A stretch of 64,000 nucleotides of DNA from Siphonodentalium dalli (lineage: Eukaryota; Mollusca; Scaphopoda; Gadilida; Siphonodentaliidae): assembly GCA_032622095.1 (NCBI GenBank), contig CP136063.1, positions 144,475,950 through 144,539,949 on the forward strand, written 5' to 3'. The notes under the pieces were generated by a model. That model saw only the letters and a program-made list of their open reading frames with translations, was not told where the DNA came from and searched no databases. This document shows, piece by piece, positions 13,201-28,100 of the stretch; position 1 is the first letter of the stretch, and every line of letters starts with the position of its first letter. A program made the position numbers and the translations under genes.

Positions 13201-16200
13201 TTTATCTACTAATTGGAGGCTATATATGAATCACGCGTGCGATTACACAAGGTGTTAAACTATGTTTGACATAGCTGACTTATTTAAACAATATTCTTGC
13301 AGCCATTGTGTTAACTTTTGAGTTTGACATCGCGTACAATTGTTTTCCACCGACTAAAAAAATGTAATATTTCATTGTTAAACTAACTTTACTTTAGATT
13401 ACTGTAGGTTCAACCTCTTATTGGTCGATTTAAATTGGAGACATGTTGTGTCATAACAAGGCTCGTCGGGACCAATACTATGAACAGTATACTCACGCGG
13501 ACGCCATTACGATGTCGTGCTCGTACGAGTGACCAGCCAATGTTGTGTGGTTTGGTTCAATGTTAAGCTGAAATATTATATTTCATTATCATAATTTGCC
13601 CATGGTATCTGCTCAACGTTTTCAGCACCTATTCCAAATATATTTTGTAATTTGTTGACATCATTTTGTGGCCAGTTTTGGCTATGATTCTCATTGTCAA
13701 AATAAATTTGATATGAATTTGTAATTTTCATAAATTGTATATATATATATATATGCATTTCCATAATGAGTCTAAGTGTGTGGTTTAATGATGTTAAAGT
13801 GGCGCCGCTTCAGTCTGAAATAGGGACGGGAGGGTCACCAAAACTGATAAAAAATATGTTTAGTGCCAATTACCATCAAATGCATACACGTTCTTCTAAA
13901 ATGATACGAGGAATCAAAGCGTGCGTGTTAAAAACGTATAGTGAGTTAGCAAAACTGATACATAGAAGAAAGCATTAAACGTATATTTATCATTTTATTT
14001 AAGATATAAACATATTCTTGCAAACTGGGAGACATCGAACCGTCAGAGGATCGCATATTAGAATGGATCATGTATATATTATAACATAATTGAGTCTGTT
14101 CCATTCAATATAGTTTCCACAATTTTTTTTTACAATAAACCACTCAAAATCTCGCTATGTGTCGCGCACATGTAGCTGATATACCCGCATAGCAACATTT
14201 CTTCTAAACTGAACATATTTCGTCAATATTTTGCGCCATGAACAGAGGATCACCTGGACATTTCTTTAAAACATCTGTATTTTCATGGATATATGATAGC
14301 CAGGTGTCCTCAAAATCTTAGTCTAACCCACTAGATTGATTGATTGATACACCTCTATTGTAAAACCTAATTGTCTTTTATTTTTGCGATCTAATGTGTT
14401 TATGATGTTCATGTTTCATGTCATAACGTCTGATGTATACGCAGTTGTAAATGAATAAATACTTCTTTATTGGTGGAACGGATTAGTCGCGATATACAAA
14501 ATGACAACCGACAAGGTGAGCCACTACTTATATATTCCATGTTTAAGAATAATGTTTTGAGATGCTATTTGGATATACAATTTATGAGAATACGTGTAAC
14601 ACTTAGAGCAAGAATATTCTCTAGTCTCACCAAATATCCACAGCATGCAGAGGGTTTCACATCAATTTAACCTGGGCAACGCCGGGTAACCCTGCTAGTA
14701 CACAATATTTACAGAGATTGCATGCATGTGTGTACCCACCCTAAAGTGTCTCAAAAGCCCACCTTAAATTCCTTGGCAAGTCCAAAATATTCTAAGAAGG
14801 AACAAACAGTAGCAGCATCTGTAAAGGAAAGGGGAATTTGTCAGTACACTATAATTAGATTAATAAATACCCCAGAAAGTAAGTTCCGCCCTGATATATT
14901 GAAGACTATAATATCGTCAGATTTTGTCATGAGAATTCGGCGAAACGCTGGGAAGATAATCTCTTAAATGTTCCAAACATATCTTATAATTAACCACTTT
15001 TGAAATGAAAACGCCAGGAAATTCGTTTAATAAATTGTGTATTATTGATCAGTGATGACTAGAGCACTATTATAATATAAAAATCAGCTTTTGAAATGAA
15101 AACGCCAATTCAATTCAATTCTTTATTCTCATGACCTATAATACATAGGTATCGAGATAACATTTGTACACTATTTACATATATCATGGGATTTCGTTTC
15201 AGAAATTGTGTATTGTTGATCAGTGATTGCTGGAGCACTATTAATATAAAAATCAACTTCATACTCAAAAGTGCAAATATAGGTCATTGTTGTGGTTTTG
15301 TGGGGTCTCTGGTCCCTAAACACCAGGAATGCGGAACTTAACAAATCGGATTTCTTTGAACGTTCCTGTGGTGTAAACACATTTGAGGCATCAAACCTTT
15401 CGAACGCGATTGTGCAAATAGAACCCAGCAGCATCGGATTATATGGTTATAATACAATGTGCTCTACCAATCAACAAACTGATTGTTCAGTATGGCAATC
15501 AACGGTACGTTTGCGTAACAACCACATATAGGAGAGCAACGGGCAATGTTCAAAGATCAAAGGTGACCCAAGAGTGAGGCTAGCACACAAACAGCAACCA
15601 CGTTTTCATAAACAATTTAATAAATATAGGTTTACCAAATTGGTGTTTGTGCTTCAATTTTTCAATTTAAATTCAATAGTTTAGTTTTGCTATTTTGTTC
15701 TTATATTACAATTCTAACTTAAAATTCAATTTGTTGACTTCAATTCAACATCTTAATTCTTATATATTTTTTCTTATGTCTAATTTTACTTTTAATTATG
15801 TTTTGTTCCATTGAATATCATAGTTTGTAATATACCATTTTTTATTTGCATCAAGTTATTATTTAATTTGGTGAGTATTATTTATGTAATTTTGTTTCGT
15901 TTGTCCCGATTGTGTATTCCAAATTAAATGCGTTTGTAGCTTTCTTATTTCAATATTTAATTTTATATTGCTTTTAATAAGTTGTGGTTTTGTGAATTTC
16001 AAAATACAAACAAAACAACTAAAAAGTAATATTTGAAGAATGATAAACATTGTTTAGAATTCACACGGATAAAATAACATCTAGAGATTACAACTGAAAC
16101 CCTAAATGGATATAGCAAAGGAAATAAGAACTACAATCTTTTTTACTCTTTTTACGCACATCTAGTTTTTGCTATTCAACATTACAGGGAGATAACCCAT

Positions 16201-19200
16201 GACGACAGGCGGCGCTGAAATCGTCGACTCTAAACAGCGTGCGCAATTAACGTAACTGATTTCGTAATAAAATCATGGGAATTAAAATTATTCAACGTAT
16301 AATGGAATATAACATAAGAAACTCTTTGGCGACACCATAGTTGTAAAATGTGATATGTTAACGCTTTGGGCGTAAGTGCTTACTGGAGTAAAATATAGTA
16401 TTACTGGATGGAGTAACACTTTATTAGTACTATAGTACTTCTTTCATCTGCTTAATTTAGTATATGAAAAACTGGACCCGTTCTATGCTAAATGATATGA
16501 AAATGTGACTAGCTGATCGCATGTGACTAGCTGACTACACGTGTGATCGGTTTCAAAAGACGGCTACGAACGAACGATCATAACCTTATGACAATGGCCC
16601 TATATCAGCCTTAATAGTTGGCGAAAATTTCGGCCGTTTGTAGAATCAACTCACAACCGACCGGCACGGTAAACAATCTTGGTTTGACAAACTGTAGCAG
16701 TCAATTATTGGTAATACGCGCAGTTTTGTGGCTGTTCTTGTGTTAATTGCTTTTTCGATCATCTATCCGATTCGGACAGCGTTTGGGAAACATGTATATA
16801 TAGATTCTGGTGATATTTGAGCCCTCAGTTTGTTACCAAATTTGAGTATTAATATCCTGTTGAGTGTGGTCTCACCATAATCGTACTGGTGCTTGGTGGG
16901 TTCTTTCGGTTTCGGTTCAATCAGAAGAACTCCATCGAAACCAATCTTCTTCTTGTAAGCTGCAGTTGTAGTCATACAAATTATATGTGGTGTATATATT
17001 CGAGGGCAATTAGTAAATACACGCATTTAAAACAGGAAATGATACATTACAGTATCAGTAATATGTGACGAAATAATCAACAACATGGCAGCGTGGATTT
17101 CTACTGAGAATAATATATGTCTATTACACAAAAACAATCAGATGGAATACCGCAATATTGTAATCAGCACAGAGGAGTGTGTTCAGCGGATGACGCGAAT
17201 ATAAAATGCAAAATAACTATGTTGGATTTTAGAGTTTGTCTTCATAATATCGGTTCTCTTTCATAATATCAAAGTAAACAATAGGATTTCCTTAGCGATG
17301 TTACCTTCAATTGATAAAAGTGGCAGCGAAAAAGATGAAACCAAAGTAAACTTTGGGAGGAGTTTCTATAATAGTGACATCGATGTGGGAAATGAGAACA
17401 AATTTTCAATGACAATGGGAAATCTGGAAAAGAAACTTGGCACAATTAACAGATTATTTTGAACAATTAGAATCATTTAAGAAGGTAACAGAAATCATGC
17501 GTAAACAGACATTCGAAACAGAGAACAAACTACAGAAGTTAGAAACAAATAGAAAAATTTGAAGAGACATATAGAGTAGAAAGGGACGCGCACAAACACA
17601 TTTAAGGAAGAAGCCACCACAAAAAAAGTTGAAAAGCAGTTAAAGGATTTGAAGAAAACCACAAGTTACCTTCAGAGAAACAAGACACATATATATAAAA
17701 CAAACTTACAATTAAAAGTATATGAAAATATCAATAATAATATTCTTCTGGTCAACATCCCAGAATATGCACATATATACGACGCTAATAATGTTAAATA
17801 ATAATGCTAAAATGAAAGATTGTGAAAAATAGAACAACTAGTAATAAGAAATGACATCGTTTGGTGCCGAAGACGTATTCCAGAAAAGAAATAGCAGCAT
17901 TAAAAAAACTAAGAGAACAACTATAAGAGCGACTTAGGGTGCATTTACATTGCTATAGAAATGTATATAGATCTGTATGAAGTCACGTGTCGCGCATTAC
18001 TGTGATCACAACATGATTACCAATAGTGAACGCGCGCTGATCTGTACTCTGGTAATTGACAATTCACTGCGAGTCGTGTCAGTTTAGGCCAGACATGAAA
18101 ATGTATCAACTATCAGCAGATAACAGCGATTTGGTATGTGCCGCATGTATTTAAAGTGTATCCTTATACCACTTGATAATGGTTCGAAGAAAGAATGAAA
18201 ATCATGCAGTTACCCTACAACACCCTTTATGTAGTAAAATTTTCAACTGATGACAATTCCAATGACAATGTTAACCAATGTAGGACAATAATGTTTTCTT
18301 AAATTACATGCAGTTTTTATATATAGCTGTTAGACAATAAATATGATGATGATGACTGGCCACGGGGAGGGACCAGGACACAATCTTTCCAAGTGTTGGA
18401 CATTTCCAACATTACATCCGCCCCTATGATAAGGTTGGAAACATTTCCAGCTAATGGCCATTCCAGTCCAAAATTTTGATAAAAAGTAGGAAATTATGCA
18501 AATATTGGTCCGAAAACCATACCCCCCCCCCCCGAAATAAAATGTTTGAAAATCAAACTACAAGATCATTTTTAATCTATTGTTGGTTTGGAAATTACAA
18601 CTAATGTTGTGTCAGGTATGAAATATCCAACCGTTGAACAAGTTGCCACGTCCCTATCCGTGTTCAATATTCGAAATACACGGGTTGAAATGACAACGAA
18701 AACATTCGCCAAGCCCGAGTAACAATTAATCAAAACTGATTTGCCTGTCGCAATATATGGGCGTTGACCGTGACGTGTAGCGGTCACGATTTTTGCTCAC
18801 ACGAACTAATACCGTTTTCTTTCTGTGTGCATTTCTTTATCAACCCGTTTACACTGTCTGCGTGTAGATCTGTGTACATTTCTATAGCAATGTAAATGCA
18901 CCCTTAGGCCCGATTTTTGTCGACTCGAATCTAATTGTATTAAATCCGTCGGTGATGCGACTGCGGTCAATTTTGTTTCAGACGGACGCATCTTCGTCGG
19001 GTCGAATCTAATACATCGGTCGATTTATTTAAAGGTGCACTCCCGGTTACCGTCACAAAATGGTCATCCGTTGATAAATAGAGGCCTATATATACCGATA
19101 TATTATACATATGTACCAATATACAGTACAAATTATGTATGTGCGCGATGGCAGCGCGAATATATGTGCACCCGTATATGCGGATGTACATATTACATAT

Positions 19201-22200
19201 ATAGTTTTATCATATGACTCAATCATTATTTACGTTGGAAAGTATGTCATAAATCAATTTCATATGAACTACTAGTTCATATCACTTTCCGATAATTTGA
19301 TTGGTTTGTTGACAAAAAGTGTGTTCTGATTGGCAGAATGGCAGCCTGGGCCGAGCCGCATCTCTTACTAAATGCAGGTCAAATTCGTGCGCGTCAATCA
19401 ACGCGATGCCGAAATTCTCACAATTATAATCTTGAAATATATAGTTTTTGGACATTGTTATACGATAAATAGAATATGTAATTCGTATTTATCTAATAAA
19501 CATGCGATATAATGTCACAAACTGAGAACAGAAAAGCGCACTATATCTTCGCGTGCATATTATTTCTGCTAGTTCACCAGGTGTAATTGGGCTTCCGGTG
19601 CAATGAAGTGACGTCACATTAACCTTTTGCTGCCGATGTCATATAGCTATTTAGTGATTTGTGTGCGTTTTGGACATCATAATCAATTTATAGGTGTCAT
19701 ATGATAAATAGAATATGTAATTCATGTTTCTCTCATATGATATTTATGAAACTCGTCACGAATTTTCAGTTTTCTCTCGCCGGAGGCTCGAGAAAACTGA
19801 AAATTCTTAGACTCGTTTCATAAATATCACATGAGAGAAACACTCATTTCATATCCTCTATATATAATATACTATAATAGGCGCTACAAATAAATATTAT
19901 ATCGTGCAACCAATTTCCATATATGTGTATACCATGCATGTAAATACAGGTATACAACAATTAGTATACATGTAAATCAGATACTACTACCCCTATACCC
20001 CTTATAATAAGGAATACCGGAATATATTAATTATTATAAATCATAGGCTACCACCTATATCCTTTATAATAAGGAGTACCGGTATCTTTGAATTATTATA
20101 AACCATATGTTACCACCCCTACCCCTCATAATAAGTAATACCGGTTTATATGAATTATTATAAATCTGAGGCTACCACCCTACCCCTTATAATAAGGAAT
20201 ACCGGTATATATAAATTATTATAAATCATAGGCTACCACTCTGCATGCTCCTTATAATAAGTAATACCGGAATATATGAATTATTATAAATAAGAGGTTA
20301 CCACCCCTATACCCCTCATAATAAGTCATGCCGGTTTAAATGAATTATTATAAATCAGTGGTACCACCCCTACCCCTTATAATAAGTAATACCGGTATAT
20401 ATATATTAATTATTATACATCATAGACTATACCACCCCTATTCCTTACAATAAGGAATACCGGTCTACATGAATTATTATAAATCAGTTGCTGCAATTTT
20501 TCCCCTACCCTTTATACCGGTATATATGAATTATTATAAATCATTGATATTATATCCATTATAAGATGTGAGTCAGTGACATGCCATGTTCGTTGAGAAA
20601 TCAAACTACCAAAATAATTACAATTTGCACAATGTTACCTAAGCAATGCTTATATATATATCTTTCTTTATAACAAAGAGAGCGTGAGACAAATGACGTC
20701 ATGTGGTTATTTCCACAGATAAGGGGAACCCACTCATTATTATAGCATTATCATATCATTATCATATTATTTGCATTCGTTACTTCGGCAACTTTCGGCT
20801 CTTCTCGTCACATGTATTTGATTAGAGTCGTCAAAAATCCGTCGTTTGAAACCAAGACGGATTTCAGACGCATCCCCGACGAAGATTCGTCTGAATTGGA
20901 CGGAGATTCGTCTGTGATGCGTCTGACACGGATCTAATTGTTTCAAACGTCGCATTTTTGACGCATTTAATACAATTGTGGGTCTGGTATTAGATTCGAG
21001 TCGACAAAAATTCGTCGTTTGGAACGGGCCTTAAAGCGACAAAGAAAAGATTTCCACAAATTAATTTCCGGATCCAAGGGAACGAAATCGTTCCGAATAC
21101 AAACTGATTATGACATTGTAAAATTATTTTATATGTATATGTAAGAGGGACTAAGTGTCAGTGCGATATTGCATACAATTTGCCAAAATTTATAGAGCCA
21201 ATATCATTTAGAGGTATTTTCATAATGAATTAATCTTGGTTGAATTCAGCAATCCAGTCAAGCACATTCTAAATACATGGACGACGGCCTGGTTATGGAA
21301 ATACAAATTTCAGTGAATCACAGCGAAGGAATTGGTGGACTATATGTGCTATGTTGCATTTGCGGACATTTACTATCTCATTTGAATAGGCCCTTTCACT
21401 AACTCGCGGCCACATTGGATCCACCAGGTCCGGTTCAGTGGTTTCATAGATCCATCCAGCCGACGGTTCCGTGGTTTTAGTGCTACAGGTCAAAGTTTGG
21501 AAAAGCATATCCATATATGGAGCATTTGAGTTGTTCATGATTTCCATATATGGAAAGCTAAGTAAAACCACGGAACCGGACCTGCACGGTGGATCCATTA
21601 TGGGCGCGAGTTAGTGACAGTGCGTATTGACGATGGTTCACAGTAGTGAATGTCACTTTGCTCTATTTAATTTGGCACATTTTGTGACACTTGACAACCT
21701 GACTATGCAATTAACATCTGCACGCAGAATGCATTACCACACACCCACCCATTTCTTAAAATATGGCTTAAATCGTTTGTGTATTATAAACAACGAAGTA
21801 ACTATACTACTGTATGTCTATCAAGTGAAAGGATATATACAAGCTATCTAAAACTTATTAGTTATTGCACACATCATGTTGAATTACTGCAATTCAATAT
21901 ATTACCACATACTTGATTGTAATCTATCAGCAACGGGACTGCATGCATATACCTACATTCTAATTCTGATACCGGAGTGCACCGCATTTATCAGAACAGT
22001 TTGAAATTGGAATATACCTAAAATGATTAACCCGTTCTTTACTAAATACTTATTGAAGAGTAGAGCAGTCAGAAAATGTTCAGATAATAATTTCAACAAA
22101 ACGGCCATTCCTATTATCTGAACATTTCCCACCAATGATTAGGAATCCTTCTGCTTTGGTATACTTTCTGTCGCCTGCTTGTATTTTCCAAAGATCCCTC

Positions 22201-25114
22201 CACATTTATCATGGACCATTCCAATGAATATTGTTATAACTGATTGTGAGAATCCATTTACTGAATGATCACGATGAAAATTTTAGGTTATCTTTGAAAA
22301 CATACCGACTGCCATCCTGAAGAACTTGGCCATGTGTGTTAACTCAGAGCGCACATCTGTGTTCAATAGAGTGTGGTAACCTTCTCGACCGCCCCAGAAA
22401 ACTGCGAATTCAACAAAAAGTGTATGATTACTTCAAAAACCATAATATACGACGAATGGATGCTATATATGATGTGTGACAACTGATAAATACTGGTATA
22501 CATATTCATGGGCGACTTCCACGCGCGAGTTTTGTGGGTCTATTTTGTAGATGTGTGCATTCTAAGTGGTGTCGCGCAGATGATATTTAATAGAGCATGG
22601 CTTGGAGTTGACTGCGCAGGTATTGTTCCCAGTTTGATGGATATAGTTCACGACGCGAAGCCCACCTCACTGGGCAATATTTAATGAATAGAGCACGTGT
22701 TTGGAGCTGACTATGCCAATTTAGTGGAGGTAGCGGGATAATGTCGCAAGAGCTATACTCGTCCTTGACCTCAATAAATGGTATACTCGTAGGGCGCGCA
22801 TCTATAATCTCAAATCGACTCCATTCCACCCGCATGTGCAATTTGACTTACATATCAAGATGTTCCACCCACTTTGGTGTTCTAGAAACCAGCCGAAAAA
22901 GACCGGTTAATTAGTTGAATATAACGTGACTGCAAATTCTGAGGTGAAGGTCGAGTATAGCTCTTGCGACATTACCCCTCTACATGTACCTGTAGTTGGA
23001 CAAGGGAGAGATGTTATCCCCGACGGAGGGTCATCAGTATCAACATCCCTCAGAGGGGCACTATAATATATTGGAGTTGTCAACGACAATACACGCTCTA
23101 ATCATTACATTGTATCGAACAACGTTTTTATAGTATATCATAAAATTTTGCGTCCATGCAAATCTCCATTTCGTCATTTGTCTGTTGATTTGCAAATTGC
23201 AATGTGACCAAGACCAAATTGACAAGTTCCACAATTTTCACTCAATATGATCTGTATTTCAAACTCCCAAATTAGATGAAGTAATCACAACACAGAAGTA
23301 CATTTGATTATTTATTAGATTATACCATTTAGAAATATACAAAAGCAAACGAAGACACGAATTTGTCAAATTACTCTTCCGGAAGCCGAGAGACTTTCTG
23401 ATACAAAGTAAATATGGAATTGCTGTTGTGGAACGTTTTTTATTAATCGGCCGGAATGATGACTTCAGAGGATTATTTGCTCCGCACACCGAACGGATTA
23501 ACACAACAAAAAATTCTAACACTTTGGTGAACTCCGCATAATATATATGTCATCAACGTCGTTTTTCGCTGCTTGATATCTATTATATATTTTGAAAGAT
23601 CTGTGTGTGTATGTATGTGTTTGTTTGTTTGTGTGTGTGTGTGTGTGTGTGTTTGAAATCGATGGACTCGAAAACGACTAAGCCAATTTCGATGAAATTT
23701 GGTATTTGGATGTGTTTTCGGCCGGAGACGAACATAGGCATATTTATTTGTCCGTGCGAGGTCAACTTTTCACGTGCGGAGGTCAAATCTGTTTTTACGC
23801 CGTTTTTGCGCTAATATATTTCAGTTCGGTGCTCACAAATCGATTCGATATAGCGCGAATAATAAATTGCCAGTCATATAATTTGCACGGTTAGAATCTG
23901 TGGCGTGTCCTCTTTCCAACGATATATAATATGTATGTATCCGTTTTAGTTATCTGCCTCAATTATTAGGTACAAGTGGTCCGATGCTTTTATCGGGATA
24001 AAATCAATGCGTAATTTCTATGACGTCGTCAGAGGTCATAAAGTTAGATTACGTTAACTCTCACCCTGCCGATGCATTTGACTGTGTCGCGTTAACTCAT
24101 CACCGGCCGAGGTATCCGCAAATGACATTGGGCTATATATCTCGCAAACGGGTGTAGCTATCGACTTGAAATTTGGTATGTGAATGTATCTTGCCCCGGA
24201 TACGAATTTTATCGGGTCGCCGAGCACGTGCGACACCAGCTTCGCGCATGCGCAGACCAGATCTAGGAAACGGGTGGAGCTATCGACTTGAAATTTGGTT
24301 TTTGAATAGCCCGGACGAAGTCGGGTCACCTTCTAGTCTATTATATATTTTGAAAGTTCTGTGTGTGTGTGTGTATGTGTTTGTGTGTAAGTTTGTTTGA
24401 AATCGATGGACTCCAAAACGACTAAGCCAATTTCGATGAAATTTGGTATTTTAGGGTATTTTCGGCCGGAGACGAACATAGGCATATTTATTTGTCCGTG
24501 CGAGGTCAACTTTTCACGTGCGGATGTCAAATCTATTTTTACGCCGTTTTGCGCTAATATATTTCAGTTCGGTGCTCACAAATCGATACGATATAGCGCG
24601 AATAATAAATTGCCAGTCATATACTTTGCACGGTTAGAATCTGTGTGGCTTCATCTTTCCAACGATATATAATATGTATGTATCCGTTTTAGTTATCTGC
24701 CTCAATTATTAGGGACAAGTGGTACGACTCTTTTATCAGGATAAAATAAATGCGTAACTTCTATGACGTCGTCAGAGGTCATAAAGTTAGATTACGTTAA
24801 CTCTCACCCTGCCGATGCATTTGACTGTGTCGCGTTAACTCATCACCGGCCGAGGTATCCGCAAATGACATTGGGCTATATATCTCGGAAACGGGTGTAG
24901 CTATCGACTTGAAATTTGGTATGTGAATGTATCTTGCCCCGGATACGAATTTTATCGGGTCGCCGAGCACGCGCGACACCAGCTTCGCGCATGCGCAGAC
25001 CAGATCTAGGAAACGGGTGGAGCAATCGACTTGAAATTTGGTTTTTAAATAGCCCGGACGAAGTCGGGTCACCTTCTAGTCTATTATATATTTTGAAAGA
25101 TCTGTGTATGTGTT

Positions 25115-25156
<42 letters not shown>

Positions 25157-28100
25157 AAATCGATGGACTCGAAAACGACTAAGCCAATTTCGATGAAATT
25201 TGGTATTTGGATGTGTTTTCGGCCGGAGACGAACATAGGCATATTTATTTGTCCGTGCGAGGTCAACTTTTCACGTGCGGAGGTCAAATCTGTTTTTACG
25301 CCGTTTTTGCGCTAATATATTTCAGTTCGGTGCTCACAAATCGATTCGATATAGCGCGAATAATAAATTGCCAGTCATATAATTTGCACGGTTAGAATCT
25401 GTGGCGTGTCCTCTTTCCAACGATATATAATATGTATGTATCCGTTTTAGTTATCTGCCTCAATTATTAGGTACAAGTGGTCCGATGCTTTTATCGGGAT
25501 AAAATCAATGCGTAATTTCTATGACGTCGTCAGAGGTCATAAAGTTAGATTACGTTAACTCTCACCCTGCCGATGCATTTGACTGTGTCGCGTTAACTCA
25601 TCACCGGCCGAGGTATCCGCAAATGACATTGGGCTATATATCTCGGAAACGGGTGTAGCTATCGACTTGAAATTTGGTATGTGAATGTATCTTGCCCCGG
25701 ATACGAATTTTATCGGGTCGCCGAGCACGTGCGACACCAGCTTCGCGCATGCGCAGACCAGATCTAGGAAACGGGTGGAGATATTGACTTTAAATTTGGT
25801 ATGTGAATGTATCTTGCCCCGGATACGAATTTTATCGGGTCGCCGAGCACGTGCGACACCAGCTTCGCGCATGCGCAGACCAGATCTAGGAAACGGGTGG
25901 AGCAATCGACTTGACATTTGGTTTTTGAATAGCCCGGACGAAGTCGGGTCACCTTCTAGTATAAGTATATATAGTGCATCGGTATAGGCCAGGCAAATAT
26001 GGACATAGGGAATTTATGAAGCATATATTTTTGGTTAGCGCAAATACTAAACTTTCGGAATCCGTATGTTGGATTTGTCAGATAGGCGGACTTTTTTCTC
26101 ACCGCGTGGTTTTCTTGAGGCACCCGATCAAAAAATCGGTAATTTTTTAAATAAAGCCGACATTGTTGACAGAGCATTTTCACACATTCTGAGAAGAAAT
26201 ATTCGTCCAATTTTGATACCTGATGGTGTGGCGATAACCAGAGTAGGGTAAAACATGTAACCATTGAATCTCGGAATTGCAGTCATGACGTCATGTGACG
26301 TCAAATAATATTTTGGGTGAGACAAATATGATGATTCACGCACAGCGTTGTCTTTCGTTTCTTTTAAATAATAAAGTAATACGGGTATGCCACATTGTTT
26401 TATACCATGGGAAACTACTGCCAATTGGCTATATTTTGATATATAACTTATTGCTGCAGGCCGCGTTAGTTTTTATCAGAGGCAGAAAAATCAACCCTCC
26501 CCACTAAAGTTAAGATGCGCCATGATGTGGTATAAGGCACACAGAACTCACGGTTACATGTCAATAGGCTTAATTAACACAACGGCCGTTGAAAGTCTGC
26601 TGAAGAATGTAATAATATATAAGCTTCTGTCTACAAACTCGAACATTAACGTAGAAACAATATATAATGTACCCCCAGACCCGAAATTTGTATAAATTAA
26701 AAAAAAAAATCCCAAAAAATGATATAAAACGCGTTTTTTTTATTTTCTGGAAGGCAAAAAAGAGAAAAGAATTAGTAAGGGTGGAGATAATTGGTGTATA
26801 CGGCAATTTAATTCCGCCTTTGATTAAAAAATGACATACTAACCCAAAATGGCTGCCAATATGGCAGCCGCAATATAGGTGGAAATTGTGAAATATGTAA
26901 GAACGCACAATTACTTGCTTAAATGGTTACCTGACAAAGCGGTCGTTGATGAACTTCTAAACTATAGTTTAAGGTATATATCCGGATCTACAAACTCGAA
27001 CAATAAAGTGAAATTATTACACAATGCACCTCCTGGCACAAAATTTTGATAAAATTTTGGCATTTTTCTCCAAAAATAACCTAAAGCCATTTTTGTCATC
27101 TTCTCGGAAGCCATAAAGCGCAGAATGTAGCGTGGTGGAGATGTTTGGTGTGTACGATAATTCAATGTCGTTTTTGGATTACAAAATGGCTTACTAATCC
27201 CAAGATGGCTGCCAATACGGGGGTCAGAATAAATGGTGAAATATGTCATGTTTCACTTTTATCACCGTCATTGCCGGCATCTAATGTCTCACACAACCCA
27301 AAGTATTATATTCATGTTACTCCGGGACATCATGATGCGCAATTCTATTTAAAATTGCTACCTGCGTGAGTGCATGGTGCCCATTATTGACGAATCTTGC
27401 ATTCATGAGCATTCGTGCTCAAGTAAACCGCGTCCCTTGAAATAGGTGGCAATTTGAGCGAGGTATTTACAGATGAACAGGATTGTTTAAAACGAAGAAA
27501 CGAGTAACAGTAATACATTGAATGCCTGATTGTTATTTATGCCAGTCACCTTTGACATAATCAATATGAAATTACTTAAACCCAACAATAGAAGGTCAAT
27601 CTTTCTCAATGAATATTAGTCCAAGTGCTACCAAATATGATGGTACATATGAGGTGGATATGTCGTGGATACCACTGTCGAAGTCTGGGCTAGACGAGGT
27701 TGATGCGGGTTCACACCCCGACTTGGTTGGGCGAAAATTTTAAAGCTAGATGTGAGATAAGGAGCATCTCCTTGTGCCATCTAATAAATACATGACCACT
27801 TCGATAAGAAATAATAATTTGTTCACACTCACTGAAGCAACCACATTTGAACCAATGATTTCGATTCTGAGTCAGTGCCTCCATTAATCTGTTATATATA
27901 CAATGCACAATTGATGTACAATAGCTTCGACCCACAAAAGACGGCCGTGCTAACACAGAGTTAATTTTTCCAGACCCCAAATCATCATCGCCGCTTTCAT
28001 TGACTAATGTCCAATAACGCAAAGAAGATGATATTCAGAAAAAGATAGCGCTTGTCGTACAAAATTAGTTAAGATTTTGCATCTTCCGAAAAATTATCTG

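Larger units (their letters stand above)
18907..21030. mobile_element. Second TIR element abutting the first, TTA flanks
   Basis: Left end GGCCCGATTTTTGTCGACTC and right end AAAAATTCGTCGTTTGG then AACGGGCC are diverged inverted repeats with a shared GTCGACTCGAATCTAAT core. TTA lies on each side (18904-18906, 21031-21033), the left one shared with the neighbouring element. The interior holds a fold-back (19725-19842) and a minisatellite (19988-20552). PIF/Harbinger-like by flank; no transposase frame. Confidence 0.65.

Noticed and set aside
19988-20552. Centromeric or telomeric repeat
   Set aside because: Only about nine diverged units, confined inside a TIR element within an intron.
27680-27725. 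tRNA-like B box (GGGTTCACACCCC)
   Set aside because: No A box or folding tRNA around it; probably chance.
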